DNA of 63,695 nucleotides from Verrucomicrobiota bacterium (GCA_027623315.1 JAQBYD010000015.1:1-63695); one strand, 5' to 3'; numbered from the stretch's first letter, positions 16,323-26,005 are shown. The notes: generated by a model from the sequence alone, not told the origin. Translations and numbers: made by a program.

Positions 16323-19127
16323 ATGACCACGCCCCGGACCGCGACCCACAGTGCCAAAACCGACACGTCAGAAACGGCGAAAACCTTCGCTGGTCTCGCC
16401 GTGCCCCGTCTGCTCAGCGAAAGCGGCAGCGCTGCGCTGGAGTCGGTGATATGGGAAGAGCGAACCGCGAGCATCACAAGCGACAAGGGCGAGACGATCT
16501 TTGAGCAGAAGGGGGTCCAGGTCCCTCAAGAATGGTCGGCGCTCGCCGGCAACATCGTTGCTTCCAAATACTTCTACGGCGACATCGGTGGTGGCGAGCG
16601 CGAGAACTCCGTCGGACAGCTCGTTCACCGCGTCAGCCGCACGATCGCGGACTGGGGACATAAGGACGGATATTTCGCCTCCGGGGACGACGCGGAAACG
16701 TTCTATCAAGAGCTTTGCGCGATTTGCGTTGGTCAGTACGCATCCTTCAACAGTCCCGTGTGGTTCAATGTGGGCCTCAACCAGGCCTATGGCACCACGT
16801 CGACGGACACCGCGGCGCACCGCTGGTCCCGGCCGGACGATAAGATCATCCCCGCCGAGGACTCGTACGCCACGCCGCAGGTTTCCGCGTGTTTCATTCA
16901 GTCGGTCTCGGACTCGATCGAGTCCATCATGAAGCTGGCCACCTCGGAGGCCCTGCTCTTCAAATACGGTTCCGGCTCCGGGACCGACCTGAGTGCGGTT
17001 CGAAGCGCGCGGGAGCTCCTCTCGGGCGGCGGCACGGCATCCGGCCCACTCAGCTTCATGCGCGTCTATGACCAGGTGGCCAGCGTGATCAAGTCCGGTG
17101 GGAAGACACGTCGCGCCGCCAAGATGCAGAGCTTGAAAGTCGACCACCCGGACATCATGGAGTTTATCAGTTGCAAGAGGGACGAAGAGAAGAAAGCGCA
17201 CGCCTTGATCGCGCAGGGCTATGACGGATCATTCTGTGGCGATGCCTATTCCTCGGTCATGTTCCAGAATGCAAACCTGTCCGTGCGAGTATCGGACGCC
17301 TTTATGAAATCCGTGCTCAACGATGAGCCGTGGTCGACGCGCGAGGTCTGCACCGGCGCCGTCTCCGAAACCCATAAGGCCCGCCAGGTGATGCAGACGA
17401 TCGCAGAGTGCGCGCACGCGTGCGGGGACCCGGGACTTCAATACGATACGACCATCAACCGGTGGCACACCTGCGCGGCAACGGACCGCATCAACGCCAG
17501 CAACCCCTGCTCGGAGTACATGTTCCTCGACGATAGCGCGTGCAATCTTGCATCCATCAATCTCACGCGGTTTCTCAAGGAGGACGGAGAGTTGGAAACG
17601 GACCGTCTGCGACACGTCGCGCGCCTGGTCTTCATCGCGCAGGAAATTCTCGTGGACAACGCGAGTTACCCGACGGGCCCCATCGCATTGAACTCACACC
17701 GCTACCGCCCCCTCGGACTGGGCTACGCCAACCTGGGCGCCCTGTTGATGAAGCTCGGCTTATCCTACGATAGCGACAAGGGTCGCGGCACGGCCGCCGC
17801 GATCACGGCGCTGCTGACGGGGCAAGCCTACCTGACGTCGGCTGAGATGGCGGGGGTCATGGGCCCCTTCGAGGGCTACGCGGAAAATCGCGCGTCGATG
17901 CAGAACGTGATCCGCATGCACCACGCCGCGGTTTCCGATATCCATGCGCAATCGTGCCCCAAGGCCCTACTGAGCGAATGCCGCGACATCTGGTCGCGCG
18001 TCGAAACCGAGGGCGAGAAAACCGGATTTCGCAATGCCCAGGCCACCGTACTGGCTCCGACGGGAACGATCGCTTTCATGATGGATTGCGACACCACGGG
18101 TGTAGAGCCTGACATCGCCCTGGTGAAATACAAGCAGATGGCCGGCGGCGGACTCCTCAAGATCGTAAACGCATCGGTACCGGACGGGCTGCGTGCACTC
18201 GGATATCCGGAGACGCACGTGGACGAGATCGTGACGCATATCCAGGAGAAGGATACGATCGAGGGCGCACCACATCTCAAACCGGAGCATCTGCCCGTCT
18301 TCGACTGTGCGTTTAAGCCCGCGAATGGCGAGCGATTCCTGCCCTACTCGGCACATCTCAAGATGATGAGCGCCGTGCAGCCGTACATCTCGGGGGCGAT
18401 CAGCAAGACCGTCAACATGCCCAGCGATGCGACGGCTGACGATATTGCGCAGGTCTACATCGAGGGCTGGAAAATGGGCCTCAAGGCCGTCGCGGTATAT
18501 CGAGACGGATCCAAGGGCACCCAACCGCTCTCAACCGCCAACGATACGGCCGAGGTAGCCCCTGACCAGCCATCGAGCCGGCCATACCGGCGACGAATGC
18601 CTGATACGCGTCAGTCCCTGACGCACAAATTTGAGATCGCCGGACATGAGGGCTACCTCACGGTGGGGCTCTATCCGGATGGGCGCCCCGGCGAGCTCTT
18701 CATCACGATGGCGAAAGAAGGCAGCACCGTCGGCGGCATCATGGACGCATTCGGAACGGCCATCTCGATGTGCCTGCAGTACGGAGTGTCGCTGAATGTC
18801 CTGGTTCGAAAGTTTGCACACATGCGATTCGAACCCAGCGGATTCACGAAGTGCGCGGAAATTCCGATGGCCAAGTCGCTGATCGATTACATCTTTCGCT
18901 GGCTCGAGATTACGTTCCCGAACGGAGCCATTGACGGCGCGCACTCGGCAGACAACGGCAAGACGCACGAGCCGATCGGCGCACCGGCGATACCGGTGAC
19001 GCTGGACAGCCAGTTCCGGCACTTCATGGAGGATGCCCCGGCGTGCGATCAGTGCGGCTCGATTACCGTTCGAAACGGATCATGCTACCGCTGCCATAAC
19101 TGCGGCAACTCGATGGGCTGTTCGTAG
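16323..19127 (+). CDS. nrdJ: Adenosylcobalamin-dependent (class II) ribonucleotide reductase
   Basis: A 934-residue enzyme making deoxyribonucleotides with an adenosylcobalamin-generated thiyl radical, so it works with or without oxygen. It has ACFIQSVSDSIESIMK and the active-site NPCSEYMFLDDSACNLAS, and the glycyl-free PTGTIAFMMDCDTTGVEPD region typical of NrdJ. The C-terminus ends in a zinc-ribbon-like CDQCG...CYRCHNCGNSMGC that supplies the reducing thiols. Length is normal for long NrdJ. ATG 16323 follows ACAGGAG. It is divergent from the nap operon and ends 6 bases from the convergent Rrf2 gene. The organism must make or import B12. Confidence 0.95.
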   Translation: MTTPRTATHSAKTDTSETAKTFAGLAVPRLLSESGSAALESVIWEERTASITSDKGETIFEQKGVQVPQEWSALAGNIVASKYFYGDIGGGERENSVGQLVHRVSRTIADWGHKDGYFASGDDAETFYQELCAICVGQYASFNSPVWFNVGLNQAYGTTSTDTAAHRWSRPDDKIIPAEDSYATPQVSACFIQSVSDSIESIMKLATSEALLFKYGSGSGTDLSAVRSARELLSGGGTASGPLSFMRVYDQVASVIKSGGKTRRAAKMQSLKVDHPDIMEFISCKRDEEKKAHALIAQGYDGSFCGDAYSSVMFQNANLSVRVSDAFMKSVLNDEPWSTREVCTGAVSETHKARQVMQTIAECAHACGDPGLQYDTTINRWHTCAATDRINASNPCSEYMFLDDSACNLASINLTRFLKEDGELETDRLRHVARLVFIAQEILVDNASYPTGPIALNSHRYRPLGLGYANLGALLMKLGLSYDSDKGRGTAAAITALLTGQAYLTSAEMAGVMGPFEGYAENRASMQNVIRMHHAAVSDIHAQSCPKALLSECRDIWSRVETEGEKTGFRNAQATVLAPTGTIAFMMDCDTTGVEPDIALVKYKQMAGGGLLKIVNASVPDGLRALGYPETHVDEIVTHIQEKDTIEGAPHLKPEHLPVFDCAFKPANGERFLPYSAHLKMMSAVQPYISGAISKTVNMPSDATADDIAQVYIEGWKMGLKAVAVYRDGSKGTQPLSTANDTAEVAPDQPSSRPYRRRMPDTRQSLTHKFEIAGHEGYLTVGLYPDGRPGELFITMAKEGSTVGGIMDAFGTAISMCLQYGVSLNVLVRKFAHMRFEPSGFTKCAEIPMAKSLIDYIFRWLEITFPNGAIDGAHSADNGKTHEPIGAPAIPVTLDSQFRHFMEDAPACDQCGSITVRNGSCYRCHNCGNSMGCS

Positions 19128-19133
19128 ACAGCG

Positions 19134-19544
19134 TCACTCCATAATGTCGCCCTGGGCGACGGTGTGGATCGACACTTCTTTCAGCAGCGAATGCATCGAT
19201 TCGCGGCGGGATTTCCATACGTCATGCATGGAGCATGGTTTCTCGTCTGAACATTTCTTCCAACCGAAGAAACAGGCAGGTCGATCGCCGAGTCGTTCAA
19301 TCGGATCCAAGACGGCGTACAGTGAGATCTTCTTCGCGCTGCGTGCGAGTTCAAAGCCGCCGCCACGTCCCTTGTGCGACTTGAGCAATCCGGCGGTTCC
19401 CAAGGTCTGGAGCAGCTTTCCCAGGTAGTTTGGGGGCGCGTCGATATTAGCGGCAATTTCCGCAGCGCCAACGCACGCACCTTTCGGCTGCATCGCGAGA
19501 TACGCCATGGCGCGAATGGCGTGAAGTCCTGTTGTCGTAATCAC
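19134..19544 (-). CDS. Rrf2-family Fe-S transcription regulator
   Basis: A 136-residue winged-helix repressor/activator. The N-terminal helix-turn-helix (IRAMAYLAMQ, then NYLGKLLQTLGTAGLL) and wing (KGRGGGFELAR) match Rrf2. Three cysteines in CFFGWKKCSDEKPC can hold an iron-sulfur cluster as in IscR/NsrR, with spacing C-x6-C-x5-C slightly unlike either. Such proteins sense nitric oxide, redox state or cluster supply. It lies convergent to nrdJ and within 4 kb of the nap operon, which makes nitrogen-oxide sensing a fair guess, though no operator is evident. Confidence 0.85.
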   Translation of the reverse strand: MITTTGLHAIRAMAYLAMQPKGACVGAAEIAANIDAPPNYLGKLLQTLGTAGLLKSHKGRGGGFELARSAKKISLYAVLDPIERLGDRPACFFGWKKCSDEKPCSMHDVWKSRRESMHSLLKEVSIHTVAQGDIME

Positions 19545-19589
19545 GAGTATCCTCCTGTTGCGAAAGACTAGGCTCCGGCTTGCCGGCGG

Positions 19590-20372
19590 TCAATCGGTTT
19601 CCGACAGGGAACGGCGTAGCGATAAGGAACACGCATTTTGTAGAATACTCGCGCAATCCATATCCGGGAGGTAACGGTCGACTTCGCGCAGTGCCATCAG
19701 TCTTGAATCGTCGCCGCCGTTTCCGTCGCCATAGACCAATATCGGAATGGCGCGCGTACTGGCCATGGCTTTCAGAAGGGCAGCTGCCAGATCAGGGCCC
19801 ATGCCGGAGAGTCGCGCGCTCATTACAATCACATGCGGTTTCTTGGCCTGCGCCGCTTCGAGAATCCGCGAGCCGTTACAAATCGCTATGGGCCGGTGTC
19901 CAGCATCCTTGAAGACGGACATCAGTTCTTCGCGGACGGCTTCTTCAGACTCCGCGAGGAGTACGCTCATACAGCGTGGCACGACCGTCTGTACGCTTGC
20001 CTGCTTCTCGATAATCTCACGCACACGGGTTATAAAATCATCTCCGCGACATGGCTTCTCCATGAAACCGTCAATCTCGCTTCCGTCAAAAAACTCCCTC
20101 ATCTCCGTACGCGCCGTTAGAACCAGCACGGGATACCGCCTTGTCCCGGGAGTGCGTGGAAGCCGGCGCAGGAATTCGAAGCCGCCCATGACCGGCATCT
20201 TAACGTCCATGATGATCAAGTCGGGATCGATGCGCTCGACCTTCGCCAACCCTTCTTCCCCGTTCAAGGCCGTCTCCACCTGGTATCCATTCATGTTCAA
20301 GAAGTCGCCCATGACCCTCAACAGATGAGAGTCGTCATCGATCAGCAGTACCTTTTCTTTGAGGGCGTCCAT
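19590..20372 (-). CDS. Response regulator with two receiver domains, second degenerate
   Basis: A 260-residue protein made only of two CheY-like domains. The first (about 5-125) has all key residues: DDD, MDVKMP with the phospho-acceptor Asp, the Thr of VLTAR and the Lys of MEKP. The second (about 138-255) keeps the fold pattern (SVLLAESEE, PHVIVMSARLSG) but has Ser where the phospho-Asp should be, so it cannot be phosphorylated normally. There is no DNA-binding output domain. It follows the hybrid kinase gene after 12 bases and should be its partner, probably working by protein contact. Confidence 0.85.
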   Translation of the reverse strand: MDALKEKVLLIDDDSHLLRVMGDFLNMNGYQVETALNGEEGLAKVERIDPDLIIMDVKMPVMGGFEFLRRLPRTPGTRRYPVLVLTARTEMREFFDGSEIDGFMEKPCRGDDFITRVREIIEKQASVQTVVPRCMSVLLAESEEAVREELMSVFKDAGHRPIAICNGSRILEAAQAKKPHVIVMSARLSGMGPDLAAALLKAMASTRAIPILVYGDGNGGDDSRLMALREVDRYLPDMDCASILQNACSLSLRRSLSETD

Positions 20373-20384
20373 AGCAGTGGCCTT

Positions 20385-21998
20385 CTAGGGCGTGACGTTT
20401 AAATATTTCTTTCCCGCGAAAGCATCCTCCAAGGCGTCCAGGAGCTGGTCAGATTTCCACGGCTTGGGGATCACCGGAATACCGAAGCCGTCGAGAATCT
20501 CGCGCTGAACGTGATCCGGCTCTCCGGCCGTGGCCATGATGATGGGAATATGACGCCATGCGTGGTTCGCTCGAATCTGCGCGATGGCACAAGCACCATC
20601 CATGCCCGGCATGATCAGGTCCATTAAGACAAGATCGACGGGCATCTTGCGAAGTACGTCCAACGCCGCCGCGCCGTCGCAAGCCGTTACCACGTGATAT
20701 CCCGCGTAGCGCAACAGCGTGTCGACCAGGCATCGCGCGTCCGTGCAATCGTCAACCACGAGGACGCATGGCGCGGCGCGCGCAGGCAACTGTATGCGAA
20801 CCCGTGTTCCCGGATTCTCGCGGTTCACGGAACTCGTGATCGCGAGGCGCCCGCCATGCTTGCCAATAAGCTCCTTCGCAATGTAGAGCCCCAGTCCCGT
20901 TCCGCTTGCCTGTTCCCCCACCCGGTAGAACGGCTTCGTGACCTTCCTGAGGTGCTCCGTGGCGATCCCGATGCCCGTATCGACGACGTCCAGCGTGAGC
21001 CACTTCGTACGGGGACGCCGCTTCGCGAATGTCACGTACACACTTCCTCCGTCCGCGGTGTACTTGATTGCATTCGAGATGACGTTCTGCAGTACACGCT
21101 CCAGCTTTGCAATATCCCCGTCTACGAATCCGCAATCGTCGGGTACGTTGACGTGGAGGGCAAGACGTCTCTCCGCAGCCTGCACATTCAGTGCGCGGGC
21201 AACTCTCGTGGCGAGGCGTCCGAACGAAACAGGCACGCGCATGAGTTGAAGGGTGTTTGATTCGATCCGGCTCAGATCGAGAATGTCGTTCACCGTCGTC
21301 GCGAGACGCGCACAGTCGTCGAGCAGAAGTTTCAGATAATCTACGACACCCTCCGACAGGGGCCCCTCCGTACCACGCAACAGGTTCGTCAGCGCGAATT
21401 GCATGGAGGTCACGGGCGTCCGCAGATCGTGCGAGACATTGTTCACAAATTGCGACCGCTGCCCGTCACTCTCCTCAAGGCGGCCGACGGCTTCGCGCAG
21501 GCGGTCTGCCGTACGCCGCCGCCGCGTGATCTGCTTCTTGAGTACGGCATTCGCCTTCTCCAGCCTGACCGCACGCTCGTCGGCTCGTTGTTCGAGCTCG
21601 GCCCTTTCGCGGAGCATTTCCCCTTTTTCACGCCTCTGAGAAGTCATATCGCGGCAGATCACCCAGAATCCGACATAGACCCCCTGCTCATCGAACTCCG
21701 GCTCGCCGTTCAGCTCAACAATGGCGACACCCCCATCGCTACAACGAAGAAAGATCTGCACCGTTTCAAGCGGACCACGCGTCTCGATGGACTCGACAAG
21801 CCCCGGCGGCAATCCGTCGACGGCACGGCTCTTCAGCATCTGGATCAGGTTACGACCGGTCAGTTCGCGTCCAGGATCGCCGAGGAAATTCGTCGCGAGT
21901 GCGCTGCTAAAGGTACAGCACCCACGCACGTCAAGATGCACGACCCAGGTGCCTACATGCTCCGACGGATGGGTCGCGACCTCGTCCGACACGGCCAT
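20385..21998 (-). CDS. Hybrid sensor histidine kinase (PAS-HisKA-HATPase-REC)
   Basis: A 537-residue kinase started at ATG 21998, which has AAGGAGAAACG just upstream (the frame is open to 22031 without a better site). It lacks membrane segments, so it senses a cytoplasmic signal. Order: PAS-like domain (about 15-125), coiled coil (about 130-185), dimerisation domain with the phospho-accepting His in NNVSHDLRTP (near 200), HATPase (N box NVISNAIKYT; DTGIGI; GTGLGLYI), and a C-terminal receiver with MDLIMPG. The receiver suggests a phosphorelay. It is cotranscribed with the double-receiver regulator. Confidence 0.9.
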   Translation of the reverse strand: MAVSDEVATHPSEHVGTWVVHLDVRGCCTFSSALATNFLGDPGRELTGRNLIQMLKSRAVDGLPPGLVESIETRGPLETVQIFLRCSDGGVAIVELNGEPEFDEQGVYVGFWVICRDMTSQRREKGEMLRERAELEQRADERAVRLEKANAVLKKQITRRRRTADRLREAVGRLEESDGQRSQFVNNVSHDLRTPVTSMQFALTNLLRGTEGPLSEGVVDYLKLLLDDCARLATTVNDILDLSRIESNTLQLMRVPVSFGRLATRVARALNVQAAERRLALHVNVPDDCGFVDGDIAKLERVLQNVISNAIKYTADGGSVYVTFAKRRPRTKWLTLDVVDTGIGIATEHLRKVTKPFYRVGEQASGTGLGLYIAKELIGKHGGRLAITSSVNRENPGTRVRIQLPARAAPCVLVVDDCTDARCLVDTLLRYAGYHVVTACDGAAALDVLRKMPVDLVLMDLIMPGMDGACAIAQIRANHAWRHIPIIMATAGEPDHVQREILDGFGIPVIPKPWKSDQLLDALEDAFAGKKYLNVTP

Positions 21999-22089
21999 CG
22001 TTTCTCCTTGCTTGGCTTGTTCTTGAAGCACGAGGTCTCACAATCGTCAGAGCGCAATATGCGTTTACCCGCATGTTAGTATAGATGTT

Positions 22090-22109
22090 AGAGAATGCGA
22101 AGATTCTCT
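22090..22109. repeat. Inverted repeat upstream of the kinase gene
   Basis: AGAGAAT and ATTCTCT form a perfect 7-bp palindrome around six bases, about 90 bases before the kinase start. Possible operator or RNA hairpin. Confidence 0.3.
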
Positions 22110-22228
22110 TTGTAAAAGAATCGTCTGCCTGGCGGCTCGCGCGGGACTCCCGGAGGGGTCACGCGACGGGGACTCGCGGGCTCACACCAGCCGGCGACAG
22201 GCGGTGCGGTCGATCTCAGCGAGCGTGC

Positions 22229-23311
22229 TCACACGTACACCCCGTGACGATCCAATAACTCGATGATGAACTGGTAAGTCTCCCAACTCACGCCGGGGGG
22301 CACCGAGTGATCGGAGTGGTAGATGTATCCCTTGTTGGCCATGCCGGCCTCAAGCTTTGAACAGACCTCCTCCTCGACGAGCGCCTTGTCGTTCGTGCAG
22401 GCAACCGTCATGTCGATATTACCGAAGAACGTCAGGCGGTCCCCGTACATCGGTGCCAGCTCCCGTACGTCCATGCCCGCCTTGGCTTCCATGGGTTGGA
22501 TACAATCGGCACCGGCATTGAGCAATCCGGGGATCAATGAGCGGACGTCCCCGTCGGTGTGATAGATGTACTTCAGGCCGCGAGCGTGAGCCCAATCGCC
22601 GATGCGCCGGTGGTCCGGCAGGATCAGTTCATCATACATGCGCGGCGAAAAGAACGGGCCATTCCGATAGCCGATGTCGCCGAAAACCCATACGCCGTCG
22701 GGCGCGACGTCGGCCTCCATCAGCGCGTCGAAGTCGCGGAGAATCAGGTCCGTATAGGTACTCGACATGTCGCGCACCCATTCCGGATCGTCAGCCATCG
22801 CCGTCATCAGGACAACGTCGCCGACCAACTGTCGCATCGCCTCGAACGATTCGATCCCTGAGTAATGCGTCCAGTGCTCGAGGGCGCGTGCGGCTCCGAG
22901 CGCCTTGCCGGCGTCTGTGGGTGAGACATGAGGATCGGTCGCGAGCAACGCGGGCTTATACACGATTTCCCACTTGTCACGACTGTCGCAGTCAAAATCA
23001 ACATGCTCGGGGGTTCCGCTCTTGTCTTTCCAGCTGCGCTCGATCTTACCCATCGAGCCACGCACCAGTTGGGTCTCATCCGTTTCCTCCAGCACCTCGT
23101 GGCGCCCGGGGAAAGGGACGGGCCAGGTCCAGCACAATCCCGAGAAATCGCGACGCAGTACGCGCTCGAAAGCTTCATCGTTCTGCATCCCCTCCTGCTT
23201 CCACCTCTCGTACGTCTCAGGCCAGGGGCCATCGTTGCGCGGTATGCGATCGTGATCTCGACGCTGCATGGCAGCGTTAACCCGCTCGCGACTGGTCATG
23301 GATTTTGGCAT
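22229..23311 (-). CDS. Uroporphyrinogen decarboxylase-family (URO-D) protein
   Basis: A 360-residue URO-D superfamily protein, TIM-barrel type. It shows the family start (TSRERVNAAMQRRDHDRIPR), HTDGDVRSLIPGLLNAGADCIQPMEAKAGMD and the FGNIDMT stretch. Catalytic features of true heme-pathway HemE are not seen, so it is better viewed with the corrinoid/methyltransferase relatives (MtaA, MtbA, CmuA types) whose substrates are mostly unknown. ATG 23311 follows CGGAGG. It is the last member of a run of three related frames on this strand. Substrate unknown. Confidence 0.85.
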   Translation of the reverse strand: MPKSMTSRERVNAAMQRRDHDRIPRNDGPWPETYERWKQEGMQNDEAFERVLRRDFSGLCWTWPVPFPGRHEVLEETDETQLVRGSMGKIERSWKDKSGTPEHVDFDCDSRDKWEIVYKPALLATDPHVSPTDAGKALGAARALEHWTHYSGIESFEAMRQLVGDVVLMTAMADDPEWVRDMSSTYTDLILRDFDALMEADVAPDGVWVFGDIGYRNGPFFSPRMYDELILPDHRRIGDWAHARGLKYIYHTDGDVRSLIPGLLNAGADCIQPMEAKAGMDVRELAPMYGDRLTFFGNIDMTVACTNDKALVEEEVCSKLEAGMANKGYIYHSDHSVPPGVSWETYQFIIELLDRHGVYV

Positions 23312-23323
23312 AAGGCCTCCGAT

Positions 23324-23467
23324 TTAGCGTATTTCACCATCGAGGCAGCACTCGCCGAACGGGATCCCAGCGTGGCGCCCGGCAAAGGTGATCAGCATCG
23401 GCTGCACGGGCAGGCGATCGTAATCGTCACCGGCAATCGCCGCGCGGGTTCTCTCAAGACTGGTCAT
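23324..23467 (-). pseudogene. 47-residue N-terminal remnant of a URO-D paralogue
   Basis: A short frame too small for most gene finders: ATG 23467 overlaps the stop of the upstream URO-D gene (ATGA) and TAA ends it at 23324, 12 bases before the next URO-D start. The peptide begins TSLERTRAAIAGDDYDRLPV and continues PMLITFAGRHAGIPFGE, clearly the N-terminal strand and substrate-entry region of a URO-D protein. The remaining 300 residues are missing. It is probably a deletion fossil that keeps translational coupling between its neighbours. Confidence 0.7.
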
Positions 23468-24720
23468 TCAAATCGCTTGCGAACGACTTCGGAGGCCATC
23501 GCGGCCCACTCCCACAGCCGCTGCGGTTCCTCGCGCACGGTACTGACGTCCTTCATGATGATCTCCACGACGCAGCCTTGCGTTTGCTCGAGGGCTCGTT
23601 CCAGGTTCTCGCGGGCCTGCGCGAGATTCCAGTGGTCCGCGGCGAAGATCGCCGGGTTCGGCTTGTGCGAGATGACGTAGCGGCCATTCAAGTTCTCGAC
23701 CGCCTTGTCCAAGTCGGCCAGGGGACTCATCGATACTTTGCGCAGGTTGGGCAGCGCGGCCAGCATGGCCACCTTGTCGTGCAGCACGTCGCAGCAACCG
23801 TAATAGGTCAGGCCAAACTGTTCCATCCATTTCTTCTCGTACGCGAAGGCGAATTCTTCGTGCATGGCCGGGGAGACCCCCGTGAAAATCTGCGCCGTAC
23901 CGCATCCCCATTGATCGAGCGGTCGCACGTGCTGCGCATCGAACCCGTGGGCCGGCAGCTCGTTCGTGTACGCCAGCCCGCCGGACCCCACGCGATAGTT
24001 CCCGCTCGTCACCGACAGCACGTTCAACTCCTGCCATTGCCGGAGTCGCTCGAGATACGCTTGGGTCAGGCGCTCCATGGCGGCATGCACGAGCTCCGGC
24101 TTCATCACGAGGTCCATCATCGCCTGCTCGACACCCCACCAGGTGACGAGCACGTCCCACGGCGCAAACCAGCTATGCACGATGCCGCACGCACGCACTT
24201 CGAGGATGTCTCCCAACAGTTCGTCGGCCTGCTGAACATTGCGTTCGCTGGCCGCGGCATCATGTTGCAACTCCGGGAACTGGATTTTCTCCAGATCGCG
24301 CACGTCTTGAAATTGGGAGTGATATCCCTGCGAGACAATCCCGCCGGCCTGGTGCTGCGTGATGAAGTCCGAGTCCACGCACATATTGAAGCCGCTGTCA
24401 TGCACCACCAGCGGCACGGAATAGATGGCCTCGACGACCATGTCGGCAGGCAGATGCTCCCACTCGTATATCGTACGGCGTAGCCGATTCTCCACGCCAC
24501 GACAGAATGCATCTTCACACGTCAGTTTCAGTTCCCGGTCCAACTCCATCTCGTGCCAGGGAATCTCGTTGATCCAGATCAGCGGGCGTTCTGCCTGCAG
24601 ACCGTTCAACCGTGTCCATGCCGCCGCGGTCTCGGCGTGAACGGGATCGCCTGCGATCTCGCGCACCCGCTCCGCCAGCGATCGGACGATCGAACGGTCC
24701 GTGTCGGTGATTTTTGCCAT
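23464..24720 (-). CDS. URO-D/methyltransferase-family protein, divergent type
   Basis: A 418-residue protein when started at ATG 24720 (AGAGGGG upstream); the frame is open to 25035 but the extra part is not conserved-looking. It starts with DRSIVRSLAERVREIAGDPVH and carries LDQWGCGTAQIFTGVSP and YYGCCDVLHDKVAMLAALPNLRKVSMSP, features shared with the proteins at 31284 and 29995. This subgroup is larger than classical URO-D and is annotated in genomes as URO-D or hypothetical. The conserved CCD/CCE segment could bind metal. It is coupled to the small fossil frame downstream. Substrate unknown. Confidence 0.75.
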   Translation of the reverse strand: MAKITDTDRSIVRSLAERVREIAGDPVHAETAAAWTRLNGLQAERPLIWINEIPWHEMELDRELKLTCEDAFCRGVENRLRRTIYEWEHLPADMVVEAIYSVPLVVHDSGFNMCVDSDFITQHQAGGIVSQGYHSQFQDVRDLEKIQFPELQHDAAASERNVQQADELLGDILEVRACGIVHSWFAPWDVLVTWWGVEQAMMDLVMKPELVHAAMERLTQAYLERLRQWQELNVLSVTSGNYRVGSGGLAYTNELPAHGFDAQHVRPLDQWGCGTAQIFTGVSPAMHEEFAFAYEKKWMEQFGLTYYGCCDVLHDKVAMLAALPNLRKVSMSPLADLDKAVENLNGRYVISHKPNPAIFAADHWNLAQARENLERALEQTQGCVVEIIMKDVSTVREEPQRLWEWAAMASEVVRKRFE

Positions 24721-25033
24721 ATCCGGATGTCCCCTCTCGACTATTCTATTCGTTGCGCACCAATTGCCATGCAAGTTTGAGCGGCGTGTGAATGTCGCGT
24801 AAGAATACCGTGAAGCTGCCCGTCCTTCACCGAACTCTAACCCGGGCATCATCGGAACTTCATCTATTTCGAGCACCTTATCGTGCGGCGGGATCACGAT
24901 CCGGGCGGGGTTCGCCGGGACGGTCCACGGCTTGTATAGAAAGGGACTGCATGCCAATGCACGATCAAGGCCTTGTGCCGTCAGCACCATTGCTGGGAGC
25001 GACCGGACGCGCCCCCAACCGCCGGAGCCGCGC
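24721..25033. promoter_or_regulatory. Divergent intergenic region between two URO-D genes
   Basis: This 313-base gap must hold promoters for both directions. I see no strong consensus pair and no palindrome of note. A frame on the plus strand is open from a TTG at 24932, but its first 34 codons look non-conserved. Confidence 0.4.
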
Positions 25034-26005
25034 ATGACGCCCCGGCGGCGCTTTCATGAAACGATGGCCTTCGGTTGTCCTGACCGCGTACCGTTATGGG
25101 ACGAGGGGTTGCGGGACGATGTCCTCACCCGCTGGTACGCCGAAGGACTCCCGGCGGATACCGATCCCGCAACCCTCTTCGAAGTCGACCGCCGCGAGCG
25201 CATCGATGTCAACCTGGACCCCACCCCAGCAAGTCCCCTGCTAAAGGATCGTGACGCCGTGCGCGTCTGGCGCGAGCGGCTGGATGCAGAAGACCGATCA
25301 CGGTTGCCTGATGACTGGGCCGGCCGGCTCAGGCGATGGCGCGGTCGAGATCACGTGCTCGAGTTACCGATCCATCGCGGCCTCTTCAGGACAATGGAAG
25401 TGGGCTGCTGGGCTGACATCGAACCCGTGATCTACCTTCTCGCCGATCGTCCGGCGTTCGTACGAGAGATCATGGACGAGTACGCCTCATTTGCCGCGAA
25501 AGTCGCGGAACGGATCCTGCAGGATGTCGATGTGGATTTCGTCTCGTTTTCCGAACCGGTCGGATCGAATCACGCTCCCATCATATCGCCTGCGCTGTAC
25601 AAGGACGTCGTACTGGATAGCTACGCGCCCGTGATCGAGGTGCTTCAGCGCCACGGTGTCCGGTGGATCGTGTTCGTCACCTATGCCAACGCGCGAGCAC
25701 TGCTACGCGATGTCATCGATGCCGGGTTCAACGTCCTCTGGGCGGTCGAAACCGAGTCGACGGCGATGGACTACGGCAGTATCCGACGCGAGTACGGCCG
25801 GGACTTGCGCCTGATCGGCGGGATCGATCTGGATGTGCTGATGGGCGACGAAGCCGCCATTCGCCATGAACTCGTGACCAAGGTTCCGCCGCTGCTCGCC
25901 GACGGCGGATACATCCCCCTCGCCGATGGGCGCGTGCGGTCCAGTGTCCCGTTCAGAAACTACGAGTACTACCGGCGCATGCTGCAGCACCTGGTCGAGG
26001 CCTGA
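25034..26005 (+). CDS. URO-D-family protein
   Basis: A 323-residue URO-D superfamily protein, the only one in this island on the plus strand. It begins MTPRRRFHETMAFGCPDRVP, has FVSFSEPVGSNHAPIISPALYKDVV and ends with LADGGYIPLADGRVRSSVPF, where family members bind substrate. The ATG at 25034 aligns with other family members, whereas an upstream TTG start would add an unlikely tail. It is shorter than its neighbours (360-420). Possible role in methyl transfer or demethylation of a small compound; the substrate is unknown. Confidence 0.8.
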   Translation: MTPRRRFHETMAFGCPDRVPLWDEGLRDDVLTRWYAEGLPADTDPATLFEVDRRERIDVNLDPTPASPLLKDRDAVRVWRERLDAEDRSRLPDDWAGRLRRWRGRDHVLELPIHRGLFRTMEVGCWADIEPVIYLLADRPAFVREIMDEYASFAAKVAERILQDVDVDFVSFSEPVGSNHAPIISPALYKDVVLDSYAPVIEVLQRHGVRWIVFVTYANARALLRDVIDAGFNVLWAVETESTAMDYGSIRREYGRDLRLIGGIDLDVLMGDEAAIRHELVTKVPPLLADGGYIPLADGRVRSSVPFRNYEYYRRMLQHLVEA

